This document shows, in pieces, positions 1 through 11,251 of a DNA stretch of 64,000 nucleotides. The stretch lies in NCBI GenBank assembly GCA_937873095.1, contig CALMVI010000073.1, forward strand, positions 1 to 64,000, read 5' to 3'. The translations under genes and the position numbers were made by a program. This DNA comes from an uncultured Acetobacteraceae bacterium (GTDB taxonomy: Bacteria > Pseudomonadota > Alphaproteobacteria > Acetobacterales > Acetobacteraceae). The notes below the pieces were generated by a model. That model ran no database searches. It was not told the origin of the DNA and saw only the letters and a list, made by a program, of their open reading frames with translations. Numbering within the stretch: the first letter of the stretch is position 1; each line of letters starts with the position of its first letter.

Positions 1-344
1 CCCCGCCACAGCAGCAGCGCCAGCACCGCCGCCGCGGCGGTCTTCACGATCCCGGCGACCGCGAAATTGGCCTGCAGCACGTTGCCGACCGGCAGGTCAA
101 CCGTCGTCGCCAGCACCGCAATCTGCAGCGCCACGTTGACGGCCTCCACGGCCACCAGCGCCACCGCACTCCAGGCCGCGATGGCCGCCGTGCGGCGCAG
201 CACCACAGGCCCTACCGCATCGGCAAACGGCCGCGCCAGGCAGACCAGGAACAGCATGCCCCCAAGCGCCATCGACTGGCTGACGATCACCAGCCCGTGC
301 AGCAGGATGCCGAGATAGCCGATCAGGTCGACAAGGCGGTCCAC
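1..344 (-). CDS. CopD-like copper resistance membrane protein (partial, runs off window start)
   Basis: Minus-strand reading from GTG at 344 overlapping the copC TAG: VDRLVDLIGYLGILLHGLVIVSQSMALGGMLFLVCLARPFADAVGPVVLRR...; hydrophobic and directly follows copC. Confidence 0.7.
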   Translation of the reverse strand, partial: MDRLVDLIGYLGILLHGLVIVSQSMALGGMLFLVCLARPFADAVGPVVLRRTAAIAAWSAVALVAVEAVNVALQIAVLATTVDLPVGNVLQANFAVAGIVKTAAAAVLALLLWR

Positions 345-703
345 TACTGCTTCGACGCCTCACCGCCCACGGTGAACGGCACCCGCCCGCGCGTCACGTG
401 CCCGTCGGTGGCGAGCACCTGCCAGCGAAGCTCATACGCGCCTGCGGAGACCTGCACGCTCGCCGCCAGCACGTCGGGCGTGGACGCCTCACCGACCGGC
501 ACGCGGTCGGCAACGTCGCCATGGACCAGCAGCAGCTTGGACCGTCCGGCATCGATCCTGCTGTTGTAGCGCAGCGTCACCGCCAGCGCTCCCGACGGCA
601 CGTGGCCGTAAGGCTCGGGCGTGCTGTCGATGATGATGGCGTGCGCCTCCGCCCGCCCGGCCAGCAGCACGCAACACAGCACCGCGCCGTGCATCTTCCA
701 CAT
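344..703 (-). CDS. copC: Copper resistance protein CopC-like
   Basis: MWKMHGAVLCCVLLAGRAEAHAIIIDSTPEPYGHVPSG...LRWQVLATDGHVTRGRVPFTVGG; signal peptide then mature N-terminal His (AHA) and the CopC C-terminal D-G/T-H-x-x-x-G-x-x-x-F motif. Confidence 0.85.
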   Translation of the reverse strand: MWKMHGAVLCCVLLAGRAEAHAIIIDSTPEPYGHVPSGALAVTLRYNSRIDAGRSKLLLVHGDVADRVPVGEASTPDVLAASVQVSAGAYELRWQVLATDGHVTRGRVPFTVGGEASKQ

Positions 704-1139
704 CGGCAAGCCTTTCAAACGGCGTCGCGCCTGACCGGACATGCCTTCGCTTCGCCCGCTCATCCGGCTCAAGCCGTTGATCCGGCAAGCGCCAACGCAA
801 TCGGGCGTCCGCCCGCAAGCAGGCTGCTCTAACCCGCCATCCACCACGGTTCAACCGGCGTCCACCGGCGCCGTTGCATTCCGACACCCGGGCGGACCCA
901 ATTCGAACACACCATCCCGCCAACTGATCCGCGCACTCTCCGGAGCTTCCCCACATGCGTCGAGCATTCACCGCAATTATCCTTCTCGCCTTCGCCTCCT
1001 CCCTGGGCGCATGCGCCTGCCGCCCGGGCGGCATCGGTCCGTATGGCGGCGTCCACGCCCCTCGCTGCTACGTCTGGTAGCCGTCCGATACGTCCGGCGC
1101 CGCTTCATATGCGGCCCGAGGCGTGCTAGTCGGTCAGGC

Positions 1140-1499
1140 GTGACGACCGGCCGCCATCCGCTCACCCTGCTGACCGCCCTGCTGGCCATCCTGTGCCAGC
1201 TCGCCCTGGGTCAGGCGGTTCCGGCATCCGCGCCGGCGCCGGGCGTGCCGGCCATCCACATCTGCGGCGCCCAGGCGCCCCAGCCCTCCGGCTCCAAGCC
1301 GCCGCATCCGGCGATGGACTGCGTGCAGTGCCCGCTCTGCGCCGGCCTGGCCTCGGCGCTCGTGGTCCCCCCCGGTCCGAAACTGCCGCCCCCCGCCGCG
1401 ATCGCCTCCGCCCCGGAACTCCGTGCGGACATCGCCGGCGACCCGCCGCCCAGCTACTTCGCCGCCGCCCACCCGCGAGGTCCTCCGACCCTGACCTGA
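1140..1499 (+). CDS. DUF2946-like small secreted/membrane protein
   Basis: GTG start; VTTGRHPLTLLTALLAILCQLALGQ... followed by HICG...MDCVQCPLCAGL cysteine motif; lies in a copper locus. Confidence 0.55.
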   Translation: MTTGRHPLTLLTALLAILCQLALGQAVPASAPAPGVPAIHICGAQAPQPSGSKPPHPAMDCVQCPLCAGLASALVVPPGPKLPPPAAIASAPELRADIAGDPPPSYFAAAHPRGPPTLT

Positions 1500-1533
1500 G
1501 CCGGCCTGCCGCCCTCTCAGCCCAGGAACGACC

Positions 1534-2502
1534 ATGCAATTGCGACTTCAAGCCGCCACCGCCCTGGCGGTGCTCGCCGGCACGGCAGACGCCGCGGCCC
1601 ACGCCATCGCCGGCGCCCGCGTCTTTCCCGTCACCCTGACCATCGACGACCCAGGCGTCGCCGACGAAGCCACCCTCCCCGAAGCCACCTGGCAGCGCTC
1701 CGGCGCCGATGGCGGTCCCGGCCCGGTCCAGGAAGTCGACCTGGGGCTGGAATACGACAAGCGCGTCACCCAGGATCTCGGCTTCGCCATCAACGACGGC
1801 TTCGTCATCCAGCACACCGAGCACGACAAGACCCGCACCGGCTGGAACGACGTCGTGGTCACCGGCAAGTACCAGGCGTTCATCAGCCCGCCGCACGAGC
1901 TCATCGTCTCGCTCGGCGTGATCCGCGAGTTCGGCCGCACCGGCACCGCCCACACCGGCGCCGACGAGTACGGTTCGACCGCGCCGACCGTGTATGTCGG
2001 CAAGGGCCTGGGCGACCTGCCCATCGAAGCCCTCCGCCCGTTCGCCGTCACCGGCGAATTCAGCCTCGTCGTCGCCGACCGCGAGCTCAAGCAGCTCTAC
2101 CCCCCGGCGCCGCAGCCCGCCCCGCTCGGCGCCGGGCTGGCCGTGTCCCAGTTCAACAACGGCTACAGCAACCGCTGGTCGGGCGGCTTCTCGGTCCAGT
2201 ACAGCCTTCCCTACCGCAACGCGCAAATCGGCGAGCTGCACCTGCCGGATTTCTTCAGGCACCTGGTCCCGCTGGTCGAGGTCGCCTGGTCGTCGCCGGC
2301 CACCGCGCCCAGCAACCAGGGCACCCAGCTGGTGGTGGCACCGGGTGTCATCTGGATCAACCGCGCCTACCAGTTCGGCCTCGAAGCCCTGGTTCCAGCC
2401 AACAAGGCGTCCGGCACCAATGTCGGCGTGGTCGCCCAGTTCCATCTTTTCCTCGACGACCTGCTGCCGCACAGCCTGGGCGAACCCATCGCCGACTGGT
2501 GA
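1534..2502 (+). CDS. Putative outer-membrane/secreted protein in copper locus
   Basis: 322-aa ORF with N-terminal signal peptide and beta-rich composition; co-directional with copC-copD. Confidence 0.7.
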   Translation: MQLRLQAATALAVLAGTADAAAHAIAGARVFPVTLTIDDPGVADEATLPEATWQRSGADGGPGPVQEVDLGLEYDKRVTQDLGFAINDGFVIQHTEHDKTRTGWNDVVVTGKYQAFISPPHELIVSLGVIREFGRTGTAHTGADEYGSTAPTVYVGKGLGDLPIEALRPFAVTGEFSLVVADRELKQLYPPAPQPAPLGAGLAVSQFNNGYSNRWSGGFSVQYSLPYRNAQIGELHLPDFFRHLVPLVEVAWSSPATAPSNQGTQLVVAPGVIWINRAYQFGLEALVPANKASGTNVGVVAQFHLFLDDLLPHSLGEPIADW

Positions 2503-2532
2503 CCCACCACCCACCAAGATGAAAGACCAGCC

Positions 2533-2907
2533 ATGAACATCCCGTCGCTTCCGATTCTTCTCGCCAACGTCCTTCTGGCCAGCCTCGTCCTGCCGACCCT
2601 GGCCGCCGCCCACGCCATGCTGGAAAAGGCGATCCCCCCGGTCGGCGGCACCGTGCACGCAGCACCCGCCGAACTGCAGCTCGGCTTCAGCGAGGCCATC
2701 GAGCCCCGGTTCAGCAAGGTCGCCGTCACCGGACCAGGCGACGTCGTCGTCAACGCAGGCGCGCTACACACCGACCCTGCCGACCCCAAGCACCTGCTGG
2801 TGCCGGTGGCCAGGCTCACGCCCGGCGCCTACACGGTCACCTGGCACGCCGTGTCGGTGGACACCCACCGCACCGAGGGCCGCTACCGCTTCACCGTCGC
2901 GCCGTGA
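2533..2907 (+). CDS. copC: Copper resistance protein CopC
   Basis: AAAHAMLEKAIPPVGGTVHAAPAELQLGFSEAIEPRFSKVAV...YTVTWHAVSVDTHRTEGRYRFTV; typical CopC. Confidence 0.9.
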   Translation: MNIPSLPILLANVLLASLVLPTLAAAHAMLEKAIPPVGGTVHAAPAELQLGFSEAIEPRFSKVAVTGPGDVVVNAGALHTDPADPKHLLVPVARLTPGAYTVTWHAVSVDTHRTEGRYRFTVAP

Positions 2908-4673
2908 TCCCGCCCTTCGACATCCAGGGCGGCCCGCCGCTGGCGCTGGCGCGCGCCGCCTCCGTCGCCGGCCTGGTCGGCGCTGCGGGCAGCCTCGCCT
3001 ACGCCCGCCTGCTGCGCCCGCCCGCCCTGCCGGCCGCCCTCGAACATCGGCTGCGGCAGCTCGGTCTTGCGGCCCTCGCCGCTGCCTTGGCCGGCGCCCT
3101 GCTGTGGCTCGCGATGCAGACGCAAGACATGGCGGGCTCGCTCGAGCCGGGCGCGCTCTGGTCCGTCCTGACCGCCACGCTGTTCGGTCGCCTGGTCGCA
3201 GCCCGCCTCGTCCTCCTCGCCTGCGCCTTCTTGCTGCTGGCCAGGCGTCTGCTCGGCGCCGCCTGCCTGGCCGCCTGTGCAGCACTCCTCCTGCAGGCCG
3301 GCCACAGCCACGCGCTGGCCATGGGCGGCTCACCCCTGCTGCTCGGCTCCGCCATCATCCACCTGCTGGCGGCCGGACTCTGGCTCGGCAGCCTGCCCGC
3401 CCTCCTGATCGTGCTCGCAGCAGCACCCGCGAACATTGCCCACCAGGCCGCCACCCGCTTCTCCAGGGTCGGCATCGCCTGCGTCCTGCTGCTCCTGGGC
3501 ACCGCCGCCATCCAGTTTTCCCAGCTGGTCGTCAGCCTGCCGGGCCTGGTCGGCACCGCCTATGGCTGGATGGCCGGCGTCAAGATCCTCCTGTTTGCCG
3601 CCATGCTGGCGCTCGCGGCCCGCAACCGCTTCGCCCTGACCCCCGGACTGGCCAGCGGCGCCACCAACCGCCAATTGCGGTCCGCGATCGCGCTGGAACT
3701 GATGCTTGGCTTGGCCGTGCTCTCGGCGGCGGGCGTGCTCACCGAACTCGAGCCGGCGATGCACATCCAGAAGCTCTGGCCGTTCCCCTGGGTCCCCAGC
3801 CTGGACGCCGCCCGGGAAGACCCCGACATCGCGCGCGAGGTCATCCAGGCGGGCATCGTCCTTGCCCTCAGCCTGGCCGTGCTCGCCGGCGCCGTCCTGT
3901 TCGGCAGGCGGCGCCGCTGGCCCGCCCTCATCGCGGCACTCGCCGCCTGCTCGGCTGGCGCTGCCGCGGCACCGCATCTCTCCCCGCTGCTCGTCCCCGC
4001 GCTGCCCACCCAGTTCTTCGTCTCGCCCACCGGCTTCGGCACCGGCTTTATCGTGCAGGGCGCGGCCCTCTACCCCACACGCTGCGCCGCGTGCCACGGG
4101 CCCAACGGCCACGGAGACGGCCCTCTCGCCCACACGCTGGCCGTGCCGCCCGCCGACCTCACCGCACCCCACCTCTGGATGCACAGCGACGGCGAATTGT
4201 TCTGGTGGCTGACCCACGGCATTGAAGGTCCTCGCGGCGGCCTGGTCATGCCCGGCTTCCCCACCCTGTCCGACGACGACCGCTGGGCGCTGATCGACTT
4301 CGTCCGCGCCCGCAACGCCGGCCTCACCCTCGGCCCGGAAGGACGCTGGGCGACCCAGCTCTCCGCCCCCGACTTCCCGCTATCCTGTCCGTCGGGACAG
4401 ACCCGGCTCTCCGCCCTGCGCGGCAGCATCCTGCGCGTCCAGATCGCCGACGCCACGGTCCTGCACGGCGCCGTGCGCTGCCACGCCGAGGATGCGAGCC
4501 TCGCCCAGGCCTACGCCGTCGCCGCCCCAGGCGCCGGTTCCGTCCTGATCGACGGCAACGGCTGGCTGCGCGCCGCCTCGCCGGGCGAGCAGGCGCCCGA
4601 CCCTGCGCTCGCCGAAACGCCGCTGCCCCTGGCCAGGCCCGCCGACGCGATGCCCGCCGACATGAAGATGTAG
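2904..4673 (+). CDS. copD: CopD-family membrane protein fused to cytochrome c domain (CAACH) and a C-terminal extension
   Basis: Multi-TM N-terminal CopD-like part, then YPTRCAACHGPNGHGDGPLAHTL...PGFPTLSDDDRWALIDFVRA, then APDFPLSCPSGQTRLSALRG; start overlaps copC stop by 4 nt. Confidence 0.8.
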   Translation: MIPPFDIQGGPPLALARAASVAGLVGAAGSLAYARLLRPPALPAALEHRLRQLGLAALAAALAGALLWLAMQTQDMAGSLEPGALWSVLTATLFGRLVAARLVLLACAFLLLARRLLGAACLAACAALLLQAGHSHALAMGGSPLLLGSAIIHLLAAGLWLGSLPALLIVLAAAPANIAHQAATRFSRVGIACVLLLLGTAAIQFSQLVVSLPGLVGTAYGWMAGVKILLFAAMLALAARNRFALTPGLASGATNRQLRSAIALELMLGLAVLSAAGVLTELEPAMHIQKLWPFPWVPSLDAAREDPDIAREVIQAGIVLALSLAVLAGAVLFGRRRRWPALIAALAACSAGAAAAPHLSPLLVPALPTQFFVSPTGFGTGFIVQGAALYPTRCAACHGPNGHGDGPLAHTLAVPPADLTAPHLWMHSDGELFWWLTHGIEGPRGGLVMPGFPTLSDDDRWALIDFVRARNAGLTLGPEGRWATQLSAPDFPLSCPSGQTRLSALRGSILRVQIADATVLHGAVRCHAEDASLAQAYAVAAPGAGSVLIDGNGWLRAASPGEQAPDPALAETPLPLARPADAMPADMKM

Positions 4674-4846
4674 CTGGCATAGTCTTGCGGCCCGACGCCC
4701 GCGCCAGACCGAAGATTGCGCATCGCCCGGCCGGGCTGTTCTGCCGCGTCTAATTTCGCCGCCCGCGTTGTGCGAAGCCGCCGCGGCCTATAGCTCTGAC
4801 CGGCCGGAGCTGCGGACGACCGCGCCTGCCGGGAAGGACGACGCCC

Positions 4847-7800
4847 ATGGACGCCGAACGAGACTCCCGCGAGATCCTGCAGGAGGCCACCTCCAGCCCC
4901 GCCCGGCACAGCGTGGCGCTCGACGACAAATACGCCCGCTTCGACGGCCGCGTCTTCCTCACCGGCATCCAGGCGCTGGTCCGGCTGCCCCTGCTGCAGC
5001 GCCGGCGCGACCGTGCCGTCGGCCTCGACACCGCGGGCTTCATCTCCGGCTACCGCGGCTCGCCGCTCGGCGGCTACGACATCGCCCTGTGGGCCGCCCG
5101 CAAGCACCTCGACGCCCACGACATCACCTTCCAGCCCGGCATCAACGAGGACCTCGCGGCTACCGCGGTCTGGGGATCGCAGCAGGTGGGCCTGCTGCCG
5201 CGCCCGAAGCACCAGGGCGTGTTCGGCCTCTGGTACGGCAAAGGCCCCGGCGTCGACCGCTCGGCCGACGTGCTGAAGCATGCGAGCTATTTCGGGGTGC
5301 CGGCGCTCGGCGGCGCCATCGCGCTCTGCGGCGACGATCACGGCGCGCGCTCCTCCACGCTCGCGCATCAGAGCGACCTCGCCCTGATCCATTTCGGCAT
5401 GCCGGTGCTCAACCCCAGCACGGTGGAGGAACTGGTCAGCTACGGTCTCGCCGCCTGGGCGATGTCCCGCTACAGCGGCTGCTGGGTCGGCATGAAGGCG
5501 CTGACCGACACGGTGGAAGGCGGCGCCTCCATACCCGCCGACCAGGACCTCGCGGTCCACGCCATCCCCACCGATTTCGCGCTGCCGCCGGGCGGGCTCA
5601 ACCTGACCGCTCAGAAGCTCTCCGCCCTGGAAGTCGAGGCGCGCCATTTCGAGCAGCGCCACCCTGCCGCCCAGGCCTGGGTGCGCGCCAACCGGCTCGA
5701 CCGCGCAGCCTGGGGCCGCGCGCGCCGCAACCGCCTCGGCATCGTCAGCACCGGCAAGGCCTATCTCGACGTCATCGAGGCCCTGCGCGGCCTGGGCCTG
5801 GACGAGGACCGCTGCACCGCCCTCGGCATCGCCGTCTACAAGGTCGCCCTGGTCTGGCCGCTGGAGCCCGAACGATTGCGCGCGTTCGCCGAAACCTGCG
5901 ACGAGATCTTCGTCGTCGAGGAGAAGCACCCGATCATCGAGGATCAGATCTCGACGATCCTCTACAACCAGCCAGCCGACCGCCGCCCCGTGCTGACCGG
6001 CAAGCTCGACGAGCACGCGCGCCCCCTGCTGCGCGAGGTGGGCGAGCTCGACCCCGACCTGCTGCTGCACGTCATCGCCAACCGGTTGCGCGGCCGCATC
6101 GAGGACGACGCGCTCCGCCGCCGCTTCGACACGATAAAGCCGCTGCAGACCGGCATCCCCACCATCAGCTACGGCGTCAAGGACCTGCTGCGCCCGCCGA
6201 GCTTCTGCGCCGGCTGCCCGCACAACACCTCCACCGTCGTGCCGGACGGTTCGATCGCCGGCGCAGGCATAGGCTGCCACATCATGGCGGCCGCGATGCC
6301 CGACCGCCACACCGTTTCGGCCACCCACATGGGCGGGGAGGGCGCGCAATGGATCGGCCAGGCGCCGTTCACCGACACGCCGCACATGTTCCAGAACCTG
6401 GGCGACGGCACCTATTTCCACTCCGGCCTGCTCGCCGTCCGCGCCGCCATCGCCGCGCAGGTGAACATCACCTACAAGATCCTGCTGAACGGCGCGATCG
6501 CGATGACCGGCGGCCAGACCGTCGAGGGCGAGGATTTTGCCGGCCAGATCACCGGCCCGCACGTCGCCCACCAGCTCGTGGCCGAAGGCTGCCGTCGCGT
6601 TGCCCTGGTGACCGACGACGTGTCGCGCCACGACCGTGCCGACTACCCCTCCATCGTCTCGTTCCACGACCGCGCCGAGTTGGACGCCGTGCAGCGCGAG
6701 CTGCGCGAGTACGCAGGCGTCAGCGCCATCATCTACGAGCAGGCCTGCGCCACCGAACGCCGCCGCATGCGCAAGCGCGGCAAGCTTCCCGACCCGCAGG
6801 AGCGCCTGTTCATCCATCCGGACGTCTGCGAGGGCTGCGGCGATTGCGGCGTGCAGTCCAACTGCATCGCCATCGAGCCGCTTGAAACCCCTCTCGGCCG
6901 CAAGCGCCGCATCAACCAGACCGTCTGCAACAAGGATTTCTCCTGCGCCAAGGGCCTGTGCCCAAGCTTCATCACCGTGCTCGGCGGCCACGTCCGCACC
7001 CGCGCCGAAGCCGGCCCCGACGCCGCCGACCCGCTGGCCGGCGAGCAGCAGCTGATTGCGTCCCTGCCCACCCCGGCGCTGCCCCGCATCGGCGAGGTCT
7101 ACAACATCCTGCTCGCCGGCATCGGCGGCCAGGGCGTGGTCACGATCGCCGCCCTGCTCGGCATGGCCGCCCATATCGAGGGCCTGAAGCTCACCGTGCT
7201 GGACAATTCCGGCCTGGCGCAGCGCAACGGCTCGGTCACCAGCCACCTCCGCCTCGGCGACGGCGCCGAACGCCACTCCCCCCGCATCCCGAACGGCGAC
7301 GTGGACCTGGTCATCGGCGCCGACCCGATGGTGGTCGCGATCCCCGAGACGCTCGCCAAGCTCGGCCATGGGCGCAGCGCGGTCCTGCTCAACCGCTTCG
7401 TCTCGCCCAACGCGATGTTCGCCAACCACGCCGACCTGGACCTCAGCTTCGACCCCCTGCTGGCCCGCGTCATGCCCCGCGCCGACCAGGAGCGGGTGGT
7501 GGACATCGACGCCACCCGCATCGCCCAGGTGATGCTGGGCAACGCGGTGGGCGCCAACCTCTTCCTCGTGGGCTACGCCTGGCAGAAGGGCCTCGTCCCG
7601 CTGCGCGCGGACAGCATCGACCGCGCCATCGAGCTGAACGGCACAGAGGTCGCGATGAACCGCCGCGCCTTCGGCCTCGGCCGCATAGCGGCGGCCCGCC
7701 CCGACCTCGCCCGACTCTGGCTGCGCGGCCACGAGGAAGCCCACATCCCCGACACGCTCGGCGACCTGCTGGCAGACCGGATGCCGCGCCTGCGCGCCTG

Positions 7801-8395
7801 GGGCGGGGACGCCCACGCCGCCCGCTATCGCGCCTTGGTCGCCCGCGTCGAACAGGCCGAAGCCAGGCTGCCGGACGATGACGGCCGTCTGGCCCGCGCC
7901 GTCGCCCACGTCGCCGCCAAGCTGATGACCTACAAGGACGAGTACGAGGTTGCCCGGCTGATGACCGACCCCGGCTTCGCCCAGCGCCTGCGCGAGAATT
8001 TCGAGGGCGATTTCACGATAGGCTACAATCTCGCCCCGCCGCTGTGGTCCAGGCGCGACGCGCGCACGCATCGTCCCGCCAAGCGCCGCTTCGGCGCCGC
8101 CATGACGCATGGCTTCAAGCTGCTGCGCCGCCTGCGGCCGCTGCGCGGCACGCCGCTCGACCCGTTCGGCTACGGCGCGCACCGACGCATGGAGCGCCGC
8201 CTCGTCGCCGATTACCTGGCCCTGGTCGACAGGGTGCTCGCCGCGCTGCGGCCGGACAACCTCGCCGCCGCCGAGAAACTGCTGCGCGCGCATGACGCCG
8301 TCCGCGGCTACGACGTCGTCAAGGAGGCCTCGGTGGAGAAGCTGAACAGGGAGCTGCCGGCCTTGCTGAACCTCTTCGAATCGGCAGGCGCCTGA
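4847..8395 (+). CDS. Indolepyruvate ferredoxin oxidoreductase family protein (fused single-chain, 1182 aa)
   Basis: [52 protein letters not shown]-like TPP region, [13 protein letters not shown] ferredoxin-like cluster, [15 protein letters not shown] gamma domain. Confidence 0.92.
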   Translation: MDAERDSREILQEATSSPARHSVALDDKYARFDGRVFLTGIQALVRLPLLQRRRDRAVGLDTAGFISGYRGSPLGGYDIALWAARKHLDAHDITFQPGINEDLAATAVWGSQQVGLLPRPKHQGVFGLWYGKGPGVDRSADVLKHASYFGVPALGGAIALCGDDHGARSSTLAHQSDLALIHFGMPVLNPSTVEELVSYGLAAWAMSRYSGCWVGMKALTDTVEGGASIPADQDLAVHAIPTDFALPPGGLNLTAQKLSALEVEARHFEQRHPAAQAWVRANRLDRAAWGRARRNRLGIVSTGKAYLDVIEALRGLGLDEDRCTALGIAVYKVALVWPLEPERLRAFAETCDEIFVVEEKHPIIEDQISTILYNQPADRRPVLTGKLDEHARPLLREVGELDPDLLLHVIANRLRGRIEDDALRRRFDTIKPLQTGIPTISYGVKDLLRPPSFCAGCPHNTSTVVPDGSIAGAGIGCHIMAAAMPDRHTVSATHMGGEGAQWIGQAPFTDTPHMFQNLGDGTYFHSGLLAVRAAIAAQVNITYKILLNGAIAMTGGQTVEGEDFAGQITGPHVAHQLVAEGCRRVALVTDDVSRHDRADYPSIVSFHDRAELDAVQRELREYAGVSAIIYEQACATERRRMRKRGKLPDPQERLFIHPDVCEGCGDCGVQSNCIAIEPLETPLGRKRRINQTVCNKDFSCAKGLCPSFITVLGGHVRTRAEAGPDAADPLAGEQQLIASLPTPALPRIGEVYNILLAGIGGQGVVTIAALLGMAAHIEGLKLTVLDNSGLAQRNGSVTSHLRLGDGAERHSPRIPNGDVDLVIGADPMVVAIPETLAKLGHGRSAVLLNRFVSPNAMFANHADLDLSFDPLLARVMPRADQERVVDIDATRIAQVMLGNAVGANLFLVGYAWQKGLVPLRADSIDRAIELNGTEVAMNRRAFGLGRIAAARPDLARLWLRGHEEAHIPDTLGDLLADRMPRLRAWGGDAHAARYRALVARVEQAEARLPDDDGRLARAVAHVAAKLMTYKDEYEVARLMTDPGFAQRLRENFEGDFTIGYNLAPPLWSRRDARTHRPAKRRFGAAMTHGFKLLRRLRPLRGTPLDPFGYGAHRRMERRLVADYLALVDRVLAALRPDNLAAAEKLLRAHDAVRGYDVVKEASVEKLNRELPALLNLFESAGA

Positions 8396-8419
8396 ACCAG
8401 TCCCACCCCGATCAACCTT

Positions 8420-8440
8420 GCAAACGACCCTCTCGTTTGC
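8420..8440. promoter_or_regulatory. Perfect 8-bp-stem hairpin between the IPFOR gene and ahcY
   Basis: GCAAACGA-CCCTC-TCGTTTGC. Confidence 0.5.
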
Positions 8441-8471
8441 TCTTAGGGCGTACGCGCAGGAGCAGCCCCGA

Positions 8472-9782
8472 ATGCCAGACACCAACGTGACGGCCGACTA
8501 CAAGGTACGCGATGTCTCGCTCGCCGATTGGGGCCGCAAGGAAATCTCCATGGCCGAGGACGAGATGCCCGGCCTGATGGCGCTGCGCGCGGAATACGGC
8601 GCGTCCAGGCCGCTCGCCGGCGCGCGCATCGCCGGCTGCCTGCACATGACGATCCAGACCGCCGTGCTGATCGAGACGCTGACCGCACTCGGCGCCACCG
8701 TGCGCTGGTCCTCCTGCAACATCTTTTCCACCCAGGACCACGCGGCCGCCGCTGTCGCCGCCGCCGGCGTTCCCGTCTTCGCCTGGAAAGGCATGAACGA
8801 GGAGGAGTTCAACTGGTGCATCGAGCAGACCGTGCATGGGCCGGGTGGGTGGACGCCCAACATGATCCTCGATGACGGCGGCGACCTCACGCTGCTGATG
8901 CACAACAGCTACCCCGATCTGCTGGCCGACGTGCGCGGCATCTCCGAGGAAACCACCACCGGCGTGCATCGCCTGTGGGAAATGGCCAAGGCCGGCCGCC
9001 TGCTGACGCCGGCGATCAACGTCAACGACAGCGTGACGAAATCCAAGTTCGACAACCTCTACGGCTGCCGCGAAAGCCTGGTCGACGGCATACGCCGCGG
9101 CACCGACGTGATGATGGCCGGCAAGATCGCCGTCGTCGCGGGCTTCGGCGACGTGGGCAAGGGATCCGCCGCCTCGCTGCGCAACGCAGGCTGCCGGGTG
9201 ATCGTGACCGAGATCGACCCGATCTGCGCGCTGCAGGCGGCGATGGAGGGCTACGAGGTCGACACGATGGACGACGCCGCCCCCCGTGGCGACATCTTCG
9301 TCACCGCCACCGGCAACATCGACGTCATCACCGCCGACCACATGCGCGCGATGAAGCACCGCGCCATCGTCTGCAACATCGGCCATTTCGACAGCGAAAT
9401 CCAGATCGAGAGCCTGCGCAATTACCGGTGGGAAAACGTCAAGCCGCAGGTGGACGAGGTGGTCTATCCCGACGGCAAGCGCCTGATCGTGCTCTCCGAA
9501 GGCCGCCTGGTGAACCTCGGCAACGGCACCGGCCACCCGAGCTTCGTCATGTCGGCCAGCTTCACCAACCAGGTCCTGGCCCAGCTCGAACTCTGGCAGG
9601 CCAAGCCCGGCCAGTACGAGCGCCGCGTCTACACCCTGCCCAAGCACCTCGACGAAAAGGTGGCCGCCCTGCATCTGGCCAAGGTCGGCGCCAAGCTGAC
9701 GAAGCTGTCCACCAAGCAGGCCGAATACCTCGACCTGCCAAGCGTCAGCGGCCCGTTCAAGCACGAGCTGTACCGCTACTGA
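8472..9782 (+). CDS. ahcY: Adenosylhomocysteinase
   Basis: [36 protein letters not shown]...[43 protein letters not shown]...[13 protein letters not shown]...YRY. Confidence 0.97.
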   Translation: MPDTNVTADYKVRDVSLADWGRKEISMAEDEMPGLMALRAEYGASRPLAGARIAGCLHMTIQTAVLIETLTALGATVRWSSCNIFSTQDHAAAAVAAAGVPVFAWKGMNEEEFNWCIEQTVHGPGGWTPNMILDDGGDLTLLMHNSYPDLLADVRGISEETTTGVHRLWEMAKAGRLLTPAINVNDSVTKSKFDNLYGCRESLVDGIRRGTDVMMAGKIAVVAGFGDVGKGSAASLRNAGCRVIVTEIDPICALQAAMEGYEVDTMDDAAPRGDIFVTATGNIDVITADHMRAMKHRAIVCNIGHFDSEIQIESLRNYRWENVKPQVDEVVYPDGKRLIVLSEGRLVNLGNGTGHPSFVMSASFTNQVLAQLELWQAKPGQYERRVYTLPKHLDEKVAALHLAKVGAKLTKLSTKQAEYLDLPSVSGPFKHELYRY

Positions 9783-9926
9783 CCGATGCGCGCCTGCGCC
9801 GCCGGCTTCATTGCCCTGACGACGCTGCCGTTCATCGCGCCGGGGGCCATTGCCAGGGCTGCCGACCGGCTGACCGGGCCCGCCATCGATGGATACGGAC
9901 CGGCCGGCCGTGCAAGCCGCGCCGGC

Positions 9927-11249
9927 ATGGCGTGCGCCATCGCGGCGGCATTGCTGCACGGCGCAGCACGCGCCCAAACGCCCCGCCAGCCCGACCCGGC
10001 CATCGCGCAGGCCGTCTCCCAGGTCTCGCCCGACCGCCTGCGCGCGACCGACGAACGCCTGGTAGCCTTCGGCACCCGCAACACCTTCTCCGAAACCTCG
10101 CCCGCCGGCCGTGGCGTGTTCGCCGCGCGCGACTGGATTGCCGGCCAGTTCCGCGCCATCGCGGCCGGCACAGGCGGCCGGATGACCGTGGCGCTGGACG
10201 AATACGTCCAGCACGCCGACGGCAAGCGCGTGCCGCGTGACGTAAAAATCTCCAGCGTGGTCGCGACCCTGCGCGGCGACGAGCCGGGCGGGCGGACGTA
10301 CGTCATGTCCAGCCACTATGATTCCCGCAACACCGACGATGCGGACGGCACGCGCGACGCCCCCGGTGCCGACGACAACGGGTCGGGCACCGCAGCCGTG
10401 CTGGAGGCGGCCCGCGTGCTGGCAGGCACCCATCCGCATGCCACCATCGTCTTCGCAACCTACGACGCCGAGGAGCAGGGGCTGTTCGGCTCGGCCCACC
10501 ACGCGGCGGCGCTGCGGGCGGCGGGCGCGGACGTGCAGGGCGACCTGAACAACGACATCATCGGCGCATCCGCGGGCGACCGCGGTCCGACCGACGCCGG
10601 CTTCGTCCGCATCTTCTCCGAAGCGCTGCCCGCCGGCGCCGACCCGCACCGGATCAACCGCCTCGGCAGCGAGAACGACTCGCCGTCCCGCGAGCTGGCC
10701 CGCTTCGCGCACGATGTGGGCAGGCTCTACGTGCCTGGCCTGGACGGCAGGCTGGTCTATCGCGCCGACCGATTCCTGCGCGGCGGCGACCAGGAATCCT
10801 TCACCGCAGCGGGCTTCCCCGCCATCCGCTTCGTGGAGCCGGTGGAGACCTTCGCCCACCAGCACCAGGACGTGCGGGTTGAGGGCGGGGTCCAGTATGG
10901 CGACCTCGAACGCTTCATGGATTTCGCCTACCTGGCCCAGGTCACCCGATACAACGTCGCGGTGCTCGCAGCCCTGGCCCAGGGCCCTGGCCGGCCCGCC
11001 CGCGCCTGGGTGTCGACGAAGGAGCTGACCAACGACACCACGCTCGGCTGGACGCCGGTCGCCGGCGCCGCACGCTACGAGGTCGCCAGGCGCCGCACCA
11101 CGGATGCGCTGTGGACCGACACCACCGATGCCGGCCAGGCGACCGGGGTGACCCTGCCCTATTCGAAGGACGACTGGATCTTCGGCGTGCGCGCTGTCGA
11201 CTCGCAAGGGCGGGCCGGCGTCGCCGCGTATCCGGCGCCGCAGCGCTGA
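9927..11249 (+). CDS. M28 family zinc peptidase
   Basis: YVMSSHYDSRNTDDADGTRDAPGADDNGSGTAAVLEAARVL, FATYDAEEQGLFGS, DLNNDIIGA; signal peptide at the chosen start. Confidence 0.88.
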   Translation: MACAIAAALLHGAARAQTPRQPDPAIAQAVSQVSPDRLRATDERLVAFGTRNTFSETSPAGRGVFAARDWIAGQFRAIAAGTGGRMTVALDEYVQHADGKRVPRDVKISSVVATLRGDEPGGRTYVMSSHYDSRNTDDADGTRDAPGADDNGSGTAAVLEAARVLAGTHPHATIVFATYDAEEQGLFGSAHHAAALRAAGADVQGDLNNDIIGASAGDRGPTDAGFVRIFSEALPAGADPHRINRLGSENDSPSRELARFAHDVGRLYVPGLDGRLVYRADRFLRGGDQESFTAAGFPAIRFVEPVETFAHQHQDVRVEGGVQYGDLERFMDFAYLAQVTRYNVAVLAALAQGPGRPARAWVSTKELTNDTTLGWTPVAGAARYEVARRRTTDALWTDTTDAGQATGVTLPYSKDDWIFGVRAVDSQGRAGVAAYPAPQR

Positions 11250-11251
11250 GC

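Noticed and set aside
1162-2658. 498-aa minus-strand ORF
   Set aside because: Antisense to the plus-strand copper-locus gene; composition typical of spurious GC-rich ORFs
4511-8485. 1324-aa minus-strand ORF antisense to the IPFOR gene
   Set aside because: High-GC antisense artefact: low-complexity Ala/Gly/Arg/Val composition, while the plus strand has clear conserved motifs
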